Positions 9,305-17,787 are shown, numbered from the stretch's first letter. The stretch is DNA of 64,000 nucleotides from Ilumatobacteraceae bacterium (GCA_013213745.1 JABSQH010000125.1:1-64000); one strand, 5' to 3'. Made by a program: numbers and translations. Notes: a model not told the origin generated them from the sequence alone.

Positions 9305-9679
9305 ATGGCGTGGTTGATGTGCGGCGCGCGCGTTCTGGCATCGGCCGACGTCGCCCACAGTCGCCACGAACGACGCCGTGGACTGCTGGGGCGCGACGGT
9401 ATCGACGGCGCACTGATCATCGAGCCGTGTCGATGGATCCACACGATCGGTATGCGTTTCCCGATCGACGTCGCCTACCTCGACGACGACGGCATCGTGA
9501 TCAAGACGGTGCAGATGCGCCGCCACCGCCTGGCCGCGCCTGTGACCCGTGCGCACATGGTCGTCGAGGCAGAGGCAGGAGCGTTCGCCCGATGGGGCCT
9601 CGGTGTCGGCGATCAACTCGAGGTGCGCACCGACGGCGAGAGCGACACGATGCCCGAGCCCGACGAGGACCAACCGTGA
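9305..9679 (+). CDS. DUF192 family protein
   Basis: 124 residues with the DUF192 pattern 'GLLGRDGIDGALIIEPCRWI', 'HTIGMRFPIDVAYLDDDGIV' and a C-terminal 'GAFARWGLGVGDQLEV'. DUF192 proteins form a small beta-barrel of unknown biochemical role, exported in some bacteria; no signal peptide is seen here. The ATG lacks a Shine-Dalgarno sequence, but CACACT lies 6 nt upstream, consistent with a leaderless start. The stop overlaps the rsmI start (GTGA). Confidence 0.85.
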   Translation: MAWLMCGARVLASADVAHSRHERRRGLLGRDGIDGALIIEPCRWIHTIGMRFPIDVAYLDDDGIVIKTVQMRRHRLAAPVTRAHMVVEAEAGAFARWGLGVGDQLEVRTDGESDTMPEPDEDQP

Positions 9680-10503
9680 GCACGCTGTGGCTCGTCGCCA
9701 CCCCGATCGGCAACCTCGGCGACCTCGCGCCGCGTGCGCTCGACGTTCTCGGGGCGGTCGACCTGGTGTGCTGCGAAGACACACGGCGCACCGGCCCACT
9801 CCTGCGCAACGCCGGGATCGACACCCGCCTCACGGTCGTCAACGATCACACAGAACGACCCCAGGTGCGGGCGGTACTCGACGTGCTCGACGGCGGCGGC
9901 GATGTCGCCCTCGTCAGCGACGCCGGCACCCCTGGCATCTCCGACCCCGGCGAACGACTCGTCTCGGCGGTGCTCGCCACCGAGCACACCGTCAGCGCCG
10001 TCCCCGGCCCGAGCGCCGCGATCATGGCGCTCACCATCAGCGGGTTACCCACGGCACGGTTCGTGTTCGAGGGCTTCTTGCCGCGCAAGGGTCGAGAACG
10101 CACCGAACGACTGACAGCCGTCGCCGCCGACACCCGTACCGTCGTGCTGTACGAGGCTCCGCACCGCATCGAGCGGACACTCGACGACTTGCGCGCTGCG
10201 TGTGGCAGCGATCGTTCCGTGGTCGTCACCCGCGAGCTCACCAAGCTGCACGAGGAGGTCCGGCGCGGCACGCTCGGCACGATCGACATCGGCGAGCCGC
10301 GCGGCGAGTACGTGATCGTGCTCGACGGTGCGCCAGCCGCGAACTCCCCGGCCAGCGACGACGACGTACGCGCGGCGTTGCGTGTTGCGCTCGATGGCGG
10401 CGCTTCCAGCCGCGACGCGGTTGCGTCGGTGGTGTCGACCACCGGGCGGGCCAAACGCGAGGTGTACGACCTGGCCATCGACCTCCAGCGAGACGCGTCG
10501 TGA
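9676..10503 (+). CDS. rsmI: 16S rRNA (cytidine-1402-2'-O)-methyltransferase RsmI
   Basis: 275 residues, family-typical length. It methylates the ribose of C1402 in the 16S rRNA decoding centre using S-adenosylmethionine. Seen motifs: 'LVATPIGNLGDLAPRAL', 'CEDTRRTGPLL', 'ALVSDAGTPGISDPGERLV', 'AVPGPSAAIMALTISGLP', 'FVFEGFLPRKGRER' and 'YEAPHRIERTLDDL', in family order. The GTG start overlaps the stop of DUF192. rsmI near metG and tatD is the usual actinobacterial arrangement. Confidence 0.95.
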   Translation: MSTLWLVATPIGNLGDLAPRALDVLGAVDLVCCEDTRRTGPLLRNAGIDTRLTVVNDHTERPQVRAVLDVLDGGGDVALVSDAGTPGISDPGERLVSAVLATEHTVSAVPGPSAAIMALTISGLPTARFVFEGFLPRKGRERTERLTAVAADTRTVVLYEAPHRIERTLDDLRAACGSDRSVVVTRELTKLHEEVRRGTLGTIDIGEPRGEYVIVLDGAPAANSPASDDDVRAALRVALDGGASSRDAVASVVSTTGRAKREVYDLAIDLQRDAS

Positions 10504-10513
10504 GGGGCTCACC

Positions 10514-11332
10514 ATGAGCGAGTACGTCGTCGTCGCCAGCTCGGGCCCGAGCGTTGCGTTCTTCGACCTCGACCGCACGCTGATCTCTGGATCGTCCGCA
10601 TTCACGATGGCGCTGCAGGCACGCAAGGCAGGGATGATTCCCAACGTCGAGTTCGTTCGCGACGCCGTCGGTGCAGCGACGTTCAAGTTGCTGGGTGCCA
10701 GCGACGACACCGCCAAGGAAGCCCGCGAGCGAATCCTCAAGGCGGTCACCGGGGTTCGACAAGACGACCTGCAAGCCCTCAACGCCGAGGTGCTGCCGCG
10801 CCTGTTGGCGCGCCTCCGCCCGGAGGCCCGCCGCCTGCTCGATCGCCATCGCCATGCCGGACGTGACACCTACATCGTGTCGGCCGCGCCCCAAGAGATC
10901 GTCGAGCCGCTCGCCCACTCTCTCGGCATGACCGGCGGCATCGGCACCCGCGGCAGCGTGGTCGACGGTGTGTACACCGGCGACCTCGAAGGGCCGTTCT
11001 GTTACGGACCCGGCAAGGTCGAGGCAATGCACGAGCTGGCGACATGGAACGGCTACGACCTCGCGCAGAGCTACGCCTACAGCGACTCGGCGAGTGATCT
11101 CCCGATGCTCGAAGCGGTCGGCCATCCCGTGGCGGTCAACCCCGACTCCAAGCTCGAGCGCCATGCCCGTGCCCACGGCTGGCCGATCGTGATCTTCAGC
11201 CACAAGACCAAGTCGGTGCTGCGCCGCACTGCGGCGTCGGCGGCCACGATCGGCATCGCCGGCGCCAGCTTTGCGATCGGCACCAAGGTCGGACGCGACA
11301 GAGGACGCAGTGGTTCGTGGTGGCAACGGTGA
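10514..11332 (+). CDS. HAD-IB family phosphatase (SerB-like) with C-terminal hydrophobic segment
   Basis: 272 residues. HAD motif I is 'VAFFDLDRTLISGSSAF' (two catalytic Asp), motif II 'TYIVSAAPQEIVEPLA', and motifs III/IV 'GPGKVEAMHELA' and 'YAYSDSASDLPMLEAVGHP'. The order is that of HAD-IB enzymes related to phosphoserine phosphatase. A C-terminal stretch, 'TIGIAGASFAIGTKVG', may anchor it to the membrane, as in some lipid-phosphate HAD enzymes. The substrate is uncertain. A 'GAGGGG' ribosome site precedes ATG 10514. Confidence 0.8.
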   Translation: MSEYVVVASSGPSVAFFDLDRTLISGSSAFTMALQARKAGMIPNVEFVRDAVGAATFKLLGASDDTAKEARERILKAVTGVRQDDLQALNAEVLPRLLARLRPEARRLLDRHRHAGRDTYIVSAAPQEIVEPLAHSLGMTGGIGTRGSVVDGVYTGDLEGPFCYGPGKVEAMHELATWNGYDLAQSYAYSDSASDLPMLEAVGHPVAVNPDSKLERHARAHGWPIVIFSHKTKSVLRRTAASAATIGIAGASFAIGTKVGRDRGRSGSWWQR

Positions 11333-11700
11333 ACCGGCGCGAGTGGTTTCCGAGTGATCCGACCCAGGTCGGCACCGATCCCGACTACCGGTTCACGCTG
11401 GCCAACGAGCGCACCTTCCTCGCCTGGATCCGTACGGCGCTCGCCCTCGCTGCAGGTGGATTGGCAGCGGTGGCGATCCTCGACGACTTTCCCGGCGAAG
11501 AAGGCCTCGGGATCGGCCTGATCGTGCTCGGGTTCGTCACCGCAGCCACCGCCTATCGCCGGTGGGCGCTCAACGAGCGCGCAATGCGCCTCGACGAACC
11601 ACTGCCGACATCACGGCTGCCACTCTTGATGGCGATCGCCGTGGCGATCATCGCCGTGGTCGCCGCAGTGCTGCTCGTGATCGACGGAACCCGCAACTGA
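11317..11700 (+). CDS. DUF202 (YidH-type) membrane protein
   Basis: 127 residues. 'NERTFLAWIRTALALAAGG' is the DUF202 signature, followed by three membrane segments in all ('GLIVLGFVTAATAYR', 'LMAIAVAIIAVVAAVLLV'). I took GTG 11317 because 'AGAGGA' lies about 10 nt before it; GTG 11329 would overlap the preceding stop as GTGA. The function of DUF202 proteins is unknown. It is the first of two unlike DUF202 genes in tandem. Confidence 0.8.
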   Translation: MVATVNRREWFPSDPTQVGTDPDYRFTLANERTFLAWIRTALALAAGGLAAVAILDDFPGEEGLGIGLIVLGFVTAATAYRRWALNERAMRLDEPLPTSRLPLLMAIAVAIIAVVAAVLLVIDGTRN

Positions 11701-12053
11701 TGCCCGGACGCCACCGGCCGGACAGGCCGGAGCGGGTGTTCGACCCGATGCTGCAACACGAGCGCACTGCGCTCGCATGGGAGCGCACGGCGATCGCCGT
11801 GATGGTCACCGGGGTCTTGTTCGCCCGGCAGGCGACCGAGATCCACGAGTCGCTCGCCGTGCTCGGCATCGCCCAAGTCGTGCTCGGCGGAGTCGTGCTG
11901 ATCTGGGCCGGCTGGCACTACGACGACCTCCACGCGCCGCTGCGTCGCGGACAGAGCCCAGTGCACCCCGGGGCGGCGCGCATCGTCGGCCTGACCACGA
12001 TCGTCTTCATCGGCGCAGCGCTCATCATCACCGTCGCCACCGTGGCCTTCTAG
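11700..12053 (+). CDS. Second DUF202 membrane protein
   Basis: 117 residues, with signature 'QHERTALAWERTAIAVMVTG' and membrane segments near residues 33-50, 58-75 and 95-115. The ATG shares its A with the previous stop (TGATG), so the two DUF202 proteins are co-translated and may form a hetero-oligomer. Beyond the signature the two share little sequence. Function unknown. Confidence 0.8.
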   Translation: MPGRHRPDRPERVFDPMLQHERTALAWERTAIAVMVTGVLFARQATEIHESLAVLGIAQVVLGGVVLIWAGWHYDDLHAPLRRGQSPVHPGAARIVGLTTIVFIGAALIITVATVAF

Positions 12054-12074
12054 GCCCACGGCGCCGCGTCGGCG

Positions 12075-12881
12075 TCAGCCGCGAGGCAGCAAGGCGAGCT
12101 GACGGCACTGCGCGACGAGCTTGCCGGTGGAGTCCCACAGCTCGCCGTCTTCGTTGAACAGGCCGTCTTCGATGTACTCGGAGCGGAACGACGCGGCGAC
12201 CGGACCCGGAGCAGGGACACCGCGGATGTGCACGGTCAGTTCGACGGTCGGCACCCATGCGACGGGAAGACCGCTGTTGAACACGACCGGCGGGAAGGCA
12301 TCGCTCGCGAGGAGCAGCGCGAAGGCGTCGATCGGCTCCTCGTCGGCGAGAGCGAACCAGCCGTCCATCTTGGCCGTGCCCGTCGGCTTGCCCGCTCGAA
12401 ACCCGGCGTCGTCGGGATGGAGACGCAGCGCGATGCGCTGCATCATCTCGGGAAGCGGACCCTCATCGGGCGCCGGCGGCGCAGCCGATTCGGCGTAGGG
12501 CACCAGTGCCGGTGGCCCACCGGTGACCAGCGCCGGCCCACCGGGTGTCTGATCACCGAAGGTTCCGAGCAGCTGCATGATCGGAACGTCGGCGACGCGC
12601 ACGGTGGCACTGATCGTCGCCAAGCGTCGGCCGGAGCGGATCGTTTCGGTGTCGATCGTGCATGGGCCGGCCGGACCCGGCTTGAGGTAGTGGGCCGTCA
12701 GCGACAGCGGCGGGCGGCCCGCGGTATCGGCCATCGCTCGACCGGCGAGCGCCAGGAGGTACCCCCCGTTGGCGTTGCCCCCGATGTCCCATCCCGCACG
12801 GATCGACGTGTCGTAGTGACCGACTCCGTCGACCAGCGACACGCGCTCAGACGAGGTGGCCTCGGCAAACGTTGCGGTCAT
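12075..12881 (-). CDS. Acyl-CoA thioesterase family protein (double hotdog, TesB-like)
   Basis: 268 residues. The N-terminal half has 'NANGGYLLALAGRAM' and 'PLSLTAHYLKPGPAGP'; the C-terminal half has 'WVPTVELTVHIRG' and 'SEYIEDGLFNEDGELWDSTG', the pattern of two fused hotdog domains in actinobacterial thioesterase-like proteins. They hydrolyse acyl-CoA esters; chain length cannot be judged. The gene is divergent from metG. A TACCGT hexamer ends 7 nt before the ATG. Confidence 0.82.
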   Translation of the reverse strand: MTATFAEATSSERVSLVDGVGHYDTSIRAGWDIGGNANGGYLLALAGRAMADTAGRPPLSLTAHYLKPGPAGPCTIDTETIRSGRRLATISATVRVADVPIMQLLGTFGDQTPGGPALVTGGPPALVPYAESAAPPAPDEGPLPEMMQRIALRLHPDDAGFRAGKPTGTAKMDGWFALADEEPIDAFALLLASDAFPPVVFNSGLPVAWVPTVELTVHIRGVPAPGPVAASFRSEYIEDGLFNEDGELWDSTGKLVAQCRQLALLPRG

Positions 12882-12888
12882 CGCGATG

Positions 12889-12894
12889 ACGGTA
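12889..12894 (-). promoter_or_regulatory. Leaderless-type -10 hexamer (thioesterase)
   Basis: TACCGT on the minus strand, 7 nt before the ATG at 12881, with no Shine-Dalgarno sequence between. This spacing would place the transcription start at or next to the start codon. Confidence 0.5.
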
Positions 12895-12984
12895 TCGGCG
12901 CGCTATCGAGACGGCGCCGTGATCCGTGACAGGTCGGCTGGTGATCGGCACGCAACGTTCGGTGGGGTCGGCAGCGCGATCACG

Positions 12985-12990
12985 TAGCGT
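12985..12990 (+). promoter_or_regulatory. Leaderless-type -10 hexamer (metG)
   Basis: TAGCGT, then 7 nt, then GTG 12998. No purine-rich ribosome site is present. The spacing fits transcription that begins at the start codon. Confidence 0.5.
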
Positions 12991-12997
12991 GCCAACC

Positions 12998-14518
12998 GTG
13001 AGTCGGTTCTACGTGACCACCCCGATCTATTACGTGAACGCCGAGCCGCATCTGGGCCACGCGTACACGACGATCGTCGGCGACGCCCTCACGCGGTGGC
13101 ATCGCCTGTTGGGCGACGAGGTGATGTATCTCACCGGCACCGACGAACACGGCCTGAAGATCCAGCAAGCCGCCGAAGAGGCGGGCACGACCCCACAGGC
13201 GTTCGCCGACGAGATCGCTCCGAAGTTCGCCGCCGCGTGGGAGCGGCTCGACATTGCGTACGACGACTTCATCCGCACCACCGAACCGCGCCACTACAAG
13301 GCGGTCGAAGAGATCTTGCAGCGGTGCTACGACGCCGGCGACATCGAGCTCGACACCTTCGCCGGGAAGTACTGCGTGTCGTGCGAGGAGTACTACTCCG
13401 ACGACGAACTGATCACGATCGACGGTGTTCCCGACTGCTGCCCGATCCACCGCCGCCCCGTGGAGTACTTCGAAGAGGAGAACTATTTCTTCCGATTGTC
13501 GCGCTTCGAGGACCGGCTCCTCGATTGGTACGCCCAGCATCCGACGGCGATGAAACCCGAGCACCGCGGCAACGAAGCACTCGGGCTGATCAAGGGCGGC
13601 TTGCGCGATTTCTCGATCAGCCGCACGTCGCTGAAGTGGGGAGTTCCGCTGCCCTGGGATCCGAACCACGTCACCTACGTGTGGTTCGACGCGCTCACCA
13701 ACTACCTCACCGCAGTGGGGTTCGGCGACGGCACCGAGGGCTACGAGAAGTGGTGGCCCGTCGACTACCACCTGATCGGCAAGGACATCGTGCGCCAGCA
13801 CTGTGTGTACTGGCCGGCGATGCTGATGAGCGCCGGCATCGACCCGCCGAAGGGATGGGCGATCGGCGGATGGTTGCTCGTCGACAACGAGAAGATGAGC
13901 AAGACATCGGGCAACGTGGTGAACCCGCTCGACCTCATCGACGACATTGGGCTCGACGGGTTCCGCTATTACGTGCTCGCCGACACCGCCTACGGCAACG
14001 ACGGCGACTTCACCTATGACGGGCTCGTCGCCCGCTACAACGCCGACCTGGCAAACAACCTTGGCAACCTCGCCGCTCGCGTCGCAACGGTCGTCGGCAA
14101 GAAGTGCGGCGGCGTCGGCACGGCGCCCAATCCCGACAGCGCGTTGGCGGCCGTGGCCGCGACTGCGGTCGAAGACACCACGCGCTGGTGGGACGAGGTG
14201 CAGCCGAGTCGCGCCCTCGATGCCTCGTGGCAACTGGTGCGCGCAACCAATGCGCACCTCGAGGCCAACGAACCGTGGAAGGCCGACCCAGGCCCCGAGG
14301 TCGACGCAGTGATGGGCGACGCGCTCGAGGCGTTGCGCATCGTGGCGATCCTGGCATCGCCGGCAATCCCGTCGACCGCACAAGCCGTGTGGGAGCGAAT
14401 CGGCCAGACCGGCGCCGTCACCGACCAGCGCGTCCCTGCCGACACTGCGTGGGGCGGCTACCAACCCGGCGCCGACGTCATCAAGGGCGCGCCCCTGTTC
14501 CCACGCCTCAAGGCATGA
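12998..14518 (+). CDS. metG: Methionyl-tRNA synthetase
   Basis: 506 residues. It charges tRNA-Met in the cytoplasm. Class I motifs are 'PHLGH' (residues 17-21, the HIGH box) and 'KMSKTSGNVVNP' (the KMSKS box). A Cys-rich insert 'CVSCEEYYSDDELI' with 'DCCPIH' is the metal-knuckle region of the connective peptide. 'WFDALTNYLTAVGF' and 'GKDIVRQHCVYWPAML' are family-typical. The C terminus ends after the anticodon domain, with no extra tRNA-binding domain. The start was chosen at GTG 12998 from the family N terminus ('SRFYVTTPIYYVN') and the hexamer upstream. Confidence 0.96.
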   Translation: MSRFYVTTPIYYVNAEPHLGHAYTTIVGDALTRWHRLLGDEVMYLTGTDEHGLKIQQAAEEAGTTPQAFADEIAPKFAAAWERLDIAYDDFIRTTEPRHYKAVEEILQRCYDAGDIELDTFAGKYCVSCEEYYSDDELITIDGVPDCCPIHRRPVEYFEEENYFFRLSRFEDRLLDWYAQHPTAMKPEHRGNEALGLIKGGLRDFSISRTSLKWGVPLPWDPNHVTYVWFDALTNYLTAVGFGDGTEGYEKWWPVDYHLIGKDIVRQHCVYWPAMLMSAGIDPPKGWAIGGWLLVDNEKMSKTSGNVVNPLDLIDDIGLDGFRYYVLADTAYGNDGDFTYDGLVARYNADLANNLGNLAARVATVVGKKCGGVGTAPNPDSALAAVAATAVEDTTRWWDEVQPSRALDASWQLVRATNAHLEANEPWKADPGPEVDAVMGDALEALRIVAILASPAIPSTAQAVWERIGQTGAVTDQRVPADTAWGGYQPGADVIKGAPLFPRLKA

Positions 14519-14538
14519 GCGGACAACAACGACAACCG

Positions 14539-14611
14539 GTGCCAGGCACCAGATGTCGTATAGAGCAACGGGCACCAATGTCGCGACGTGGGACATCTGG
14601 TGCCTGACACC
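14539..14611. repeat. Paired GGTGCC palindromic repeats forming a long hairpin
   Basis: 'GGTGCCAGGCACCAGATGTC' at 14539-14558 faces its near-perfect reverse complement at 14592-14611 (19 of 20 matching). Each arm itself contains the GGTGCC/GGCACC palindrome. The right arm runs through the start region of tatD. Other copies of the unit are at 28314, 34621 and 37657. Confidence 0.75.
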
Positions 14612-15391
14612 AATCGTCCGAGTACATCGACGTGGGTCGACTCGCACTGCCATGTGTACGACGAGACAATTCCGGGCGGTGTCGACGGCGCGGTCGATGC
14701 AGCGGTGGCAAACGGTGTGGCCCAGATGGTCGTGGTCGGGTGCGATCGAACAACCTCACAGTCGGCGATCGACGTCGCCTCTCGACGACCCGAGGTGTTC
14801 GCCACCGTCGGACTCCACCCCCATGAGGCGCGCCACGGTGTGAACACCATCGTCGATCTGCTCGACGCCCCCGGCGTGGTAGCCGTCGGGGAAGCCGGCC
14901 TCGACTACTTCTACAACCACTCACCGCGCGAAGACCAGCAGGCGGCATTTGCCGCCCAGATCGATCTCGCCCACGCTCGCAACCTGCCATTGGTGATCCA
15001 CACCCGTGACGCATGGGACGACACCTTCGCCGTACTCGACGACGGCGGCGTTCCCGAGCGAACGATCTTCCACTGCTTCACCGGCGGGCCCGACGAAGCC
15101 GCACGCGCTCTCGAACGCGGTGCCGTGCTGTCGTTTTCCGGAATCGTCACCTTCCCAAAGGCCCACGAACTGCACGCCGCGGCACAGATGTGCCCGCTCG
15201 ATCGAATGCTCGTCGAGACCGACAGCCCCTACCTGGCACCCGTCCCGCATCGCGGTAAGAAGAACCAGCCGGCATGGGTCGCCGACGTCGGCGCTGCGAT
15301 CGCCGCACTGCGGTCAGCCGACATCGACGAGGTAGCGCAGGCGACCAGCGCCACCGCGCGAGCGATGTTCGATCTGCCCACGAACACCTGA
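14588..15391 (+). CDS. tatD: TatD family metal-dependent deoxyribonuclease
   Basis: 267 residues from GTG 14588. TatD proteins are TIM-barrel metallo-nucleases acting on DNA (and D-aminoacyl-tRNA in some). Metal ligands are visible in order: 'DSHCHVYDE', 'GLHPHEA', 'AVGEAGLDYFY', 'LVIHTRDAWDD', 'IFHCFTGG' and 'LVETDSPYLAPVPHRGK'. The first 15 residues come from the palindromic repeat, and no start codon outside the repeat gives the full family N terminus; GTG 14600 is an alternative. It follows metG as in other Actinobacteria. Confidence 0.92.
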   Translation: MGHLVPDTNRPSTSTWVDSHCHVYDETIPGGVDGAVDAAVANGVAQMVVVGCDRTTSQSAIDVASRRPEVFATVGLHPHEARHGVNTIVDLLDAPGVVAVGEAGLDYFYNHSPREDQQAAFAAQIDLAHARNLPLVIHTRDAWDDTFAVLDDGGVPERTIFHCFTGGPDEAARALERGAVLSFSGIVTFPKAHELHAAAQMCPLDRMLVETDSPYLAPVPHRGKKNQPAWVADVGAAIAALRSADIDEVAQATSATARAMFDLPTNT

Positions 15392-15517
15392 CTCGACGAC
15401 CGATCACCACTCTGCGTGGTCGACAGCCACCGTCGATGAGCGGACCGCCGCATTCCACGGTTACATTGGCATGCCCTGGTGCGGCGGCCACTCGACGGCA
15501 GCCGCCCGCTGTCCATC

Positions 15518-16063
15518 ATGTTTCTCGACCCCATCGACCGCCGGCGCATCGTCGCCGTGAGCGCTCTCAGCGTGTTGGCGTTGCCCGCGCTGTTCTGGGC
15601 GGCCGGCAGCGACGACGGCTCGCCCAACGTGGCGACCGCCGGCGTGGAGATCGGTGAATCCACCGACGAGGCGCCGGCACCGAGGCCCGCTGGGACGTCT
15701 GCGCTGACGCCGGACACCTCCGGCGTTGCCGACGACCCCGTGTACATGGGCGGACCGCAGACCGCCGGCCAAGGTGTCCCCAAAGTGGCGATCCCCGCCG
15801 ACCAGGGCGGCACGCGGGTCTCCGCGTCGGCGACGTACTCGAGCGAGTTGCTCGACCGCAACCGCTGCAACGTGTCGGAACGGGTCACCACCGGCGACCG
15901 CCTCACCGTGGTCAACCTCGCCAACAACCGCACCATCGAGTGCACCGCCATTTTGTCGCCCGTGGGCAACGGCAACGGTGTCAACGTGCTGATGCACCGC
16001 GATCTCTATATGCAGTTGGCCGATGTGACCGATGCGCCGATCTACGTCGAGCTGCGCACGTGA
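15518..16063 (+). CDS. Membrane-anchored double-psi beta-barrel-like protein in the RpfB/YabE position
   Basis: 181 residues. One N-terminal membrane segment ('IVAVSALSVLALPALFWAA', about 11-29) is followed by a low-complexity linker and, from about residue 95, a domain like RlpA/3D double-psi barrels: 'SASATYSSELL', 'GDRLTVVNLANNRTIECTA', 'YMQLADVTDAPIYVEL'. The catalytic Asp region of RlpA ('NDRGP') is not matched. In Mycobacterium, rpfB lies between tatD and rsmA, and in Firmicutes yabE with its 3D domain occupies a similar place, so a cell-wall role is inferred from position plus fold. Its stop overlaps the rsmA start. Confidence 0.6.
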   Translation: MFLDPIDRRRIVAVSALSVLALPALFWAAGSDDGSPNVATAGVEIGESTDEAPAPRPAGTSALTPDTSGVADDPVYMGGPQTAGQGVPKVAIPADQGGTRVSASATYSSELLDRNRCNVSERVTTGDRLTVVNLANNRTIECTAILSPVGNGNGVNVLMHRDLYMQLADVTDAPIYVELRT

Positions 16064-16887
16064 CGCACTCGCGTCCGACGATCCGCACCCTCCTCGACAC
16101 CCACGATCTGCAGCCCCGGCGAGACCTCGGACAGAACTTCGTCGCCGACCCCAACACCGTCCGCCGCATCGCCGAACTCGCCCGAGTCGGTCCTGACGAC
16201 CACGTGGCCGAGATCGGCGCCGGGCTCGGATCGCTGACGTTGGCGCTGGCCGAGACCGGTGCGACGGTCACCGCGATCGAGATCGACAGCGGCCTGATCG
16301 AACCGCTCACGGCGACCCTGGCCCCGTACCCGAACGCGACCCTGGTCCACGCCGACGCGATGCGCCTCGACTGGCCGAGTGTGCTCGACCCGACCCACGC
16401 CCCGTGGGTGCTCGTGGCCAACCTGCCATACAACGTGGCCACACCGCTGGTGTGCGACATCCTCGACACCGTGGCCCACGTCGGACGACTCGTCGTGATG
16501 GTCCAACGGGAGGTCGCCGATCGATTCGTCGCCGCGCCGCGTACGAGCGCGTACGGCGCGGTCAGCGTGAAGATTGCGTATTGGGCCACGGCGCGCATCG
16601 TCGCTCAGGTCCCGGCATCGGTGTTCGTCCCCCGGCCCAACGTCGAGTCGGCCGTGGTCGAGATCATCCGCCGGCCCGACAGGCAACCTGGTACGGGCGA
16701 TCCTCAACCGATGTTCGATTTGGTCCGCACGGCGTTCGGTCAGCGGCGCAAGATGTTGCGCAAATCGCTGAACGGTGTCGTTGCCGCCGAGCAGTTCGTT
16801 GCCGCCGACATCGAGCCGACGGACCGCCCCGAGGAACTCGACGTCGACGCATGGCGTCGCCTCTCCACGGTCGTCACCGAGGCCTGA
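16060..16887 (+). CDS. rsmA: 16S rRNA (adenine-1518/1519-N6)-dimethyltransferase
   Basis: 275 residues, normal for KsgA/RsmA, which dimethylates two adenines near the 3' end of 16S rRNA during 30S assembly. Motifs: 'RRDLGQNFVADPNTV', SAM-binding 'AEIGAGLGSLTLALAETG', catalytic 'VANLPYNVATPL', and 'SVFVPRPNVESAVVEI'. The GTG start overlaps the upstream stop (GTGA), and ispE starts 2 nt after its stop, so the three genes form one operon. Confidence 0.95.
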   Translation: MTHSRPTIRTLLDTHDLQPRRDLGQNFVADPNTVRRIAELARVGPDDHVAEIGAGLGSLTLALAETGATVTAIEIDSGLIEPLTATLAPYPNATLVHADAMRLDWPSVLDPTHAPWVLVANLPYNVATPLVCDILDTVAHVGRLVVMVQREVADRFVAAPRTSAYGAVSVKIAYWATARIVAQVPASVFVPRPNVESAVVEIIRRPDRQPGTGDPQPMFDLVRTAFGQRRKMLRKSLNGVVAAEQFVAADIEPTDRPEELDVDAWRRLSTVVTEA

Positions 16888-16889
16888 CG

Positions 16890-17684
16890 ATGTCGACCGC
16901 CGCAGTGACCCTCCGCGCCCACGCCAAGCTGACCCTCAGCTTGCAGATGACCGGCGTGCGCGCCGACGGATTTCACCTGCTCGACGCCGAGATGGTCAGC
17001 CTCGATCTCCACGACCGGTTGACGATCGACCCGTCCGGCGACGAACTACAGGCCACCGGCCCGTACGCCGACGGCGTCCCGACCGACGGGTCGAACCTCG
17101 TCGCTCGGGCACTCGACCTGTACGACCGCCGCGCTCGTGTGACCATCGACAAGCGAATTCCCCACGGCGGCGGGCTCGGAGGGGGCTCGACCGATGCGGC
17201 GACCGCGCTGGCGTGGTGCGGACACGGAACGAACAACGAGGCGTTGGTCGCTGCGAGCCGACTCGGCGCCGACATCGCCTTCTGCTTGGTCGGCGGGCGG
17301 GCGCGAGTGGGCGGCATCGGCGAGCAGATCGAACCACTCCCCCATGTGGCCCGTACCTTCACCCTCGTGATCCCGCCGCTCGCCGTCAGTACGCCTGCCG
17401 CCTACCGAGCGTGGGACGACCTCGGCGGACCGACGGCCACGCACACTGGTGGCGACGTCAATGACCTCGAAGCCGCTGCCGTCGTCGTCGAGCCACGGCT
17501 GGCGACTTGGAAGGCACGGATCGCCGAACTCGCCGGCGTCCAACCGACCCTGGCCGGCAGCGGCGCGACGTGGTTCATCGAGGGCGAGCGCGAAAAAGCC
17601 CTCGCCGATCTGGTCGACGAGGGCGCATCGGTGCTGGTCACCAGCACCGTCGATGCGGCGACGGCGACGAACGCCGACGCCTGA
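16890..17684 (+). CDS. ispE: 4-diphosphocytidyl-2-C-methyl-D-erythritol kinase
   Basis: 264 residues. GHMP kinase of the non-mevalonate isoprenoid pathway; it phosphorylates CDP-ME at position 2. Seen: 'AHAKLTLSLQMTGVRADGFH', the ATP loop 'IPHGGGLGGGSTDAATAL', 'LGADIAFCLVGGRARVGGIG' and the C-terminal 'PTLAGSGATWFIEG'. It follows rsmA with a 2-nt gap, the usual actinobacterial pairing. It is slightly shorter than E. coli IspE, with all active-site blocks kept. Confidence 0.94.
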   Translation: MSTAAVTLRAHAKLTLSLQMTGVRADGFHLLDAEMVSLDLHDRLTIDPSGDELQATGPYADGVPTDGSNLVARALDLYDRRARVTIDKRIPHGGGLGGGSTDAATALAWCGHGTNNEALVAASRLGADIAFCLVGGRARVGGIGEQIEPLPHVARTFTLVIPPLAVSTPAAYRAWDDLGGPTATHTGGDVNDLEAAAVVVEPRLATWKARIAELAGVQPTLAGSGATWFIEGEREKALADLVDEGASVLVTSTVDAATATNADA

Positions 17685-17694
17685 AGAATTTCGA

Positions 17695-17787
17695 TTACTT
17701 GCGACGCTGGTGGCGCGTGCGGCGGAGCATCTTCTTGTGCTTTTTCTTGCGCATGCGCTTACGGCGCTTTTTGACGAGTGAACCCAT
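17695..17787 (-). CDS. Small basic ribosomal protein, bS22-like (AURKAIP1/COX24 type)
   Basis: A 30-residue peptide, 'MGSLVKKRRKRMRKKKHKKM' followed by 'LRRTRHQRRK'. This matches the short AURKAIP1/COX24-type peptide seen in mycobacterial 30S subunits (bS22), whose family core is KKRRKRMxKKKHxKxLRRTRxQRRK. It is too short for most gene finders. It is encoded convergently with ispE and divergently from the tRNA-Gln/glmU unit. Confidence 0.8.
   Translation of the reverse strand: MGSLVKKRRKRMRKKKHKKMLRRTRHQRRK

Noticed and set aside
12980-14653. Minus-strand open frame of 557 codons
   Set aside because: Antisense shadow of metG, whose HIGH and KMSKS boxes fix the coding strand.
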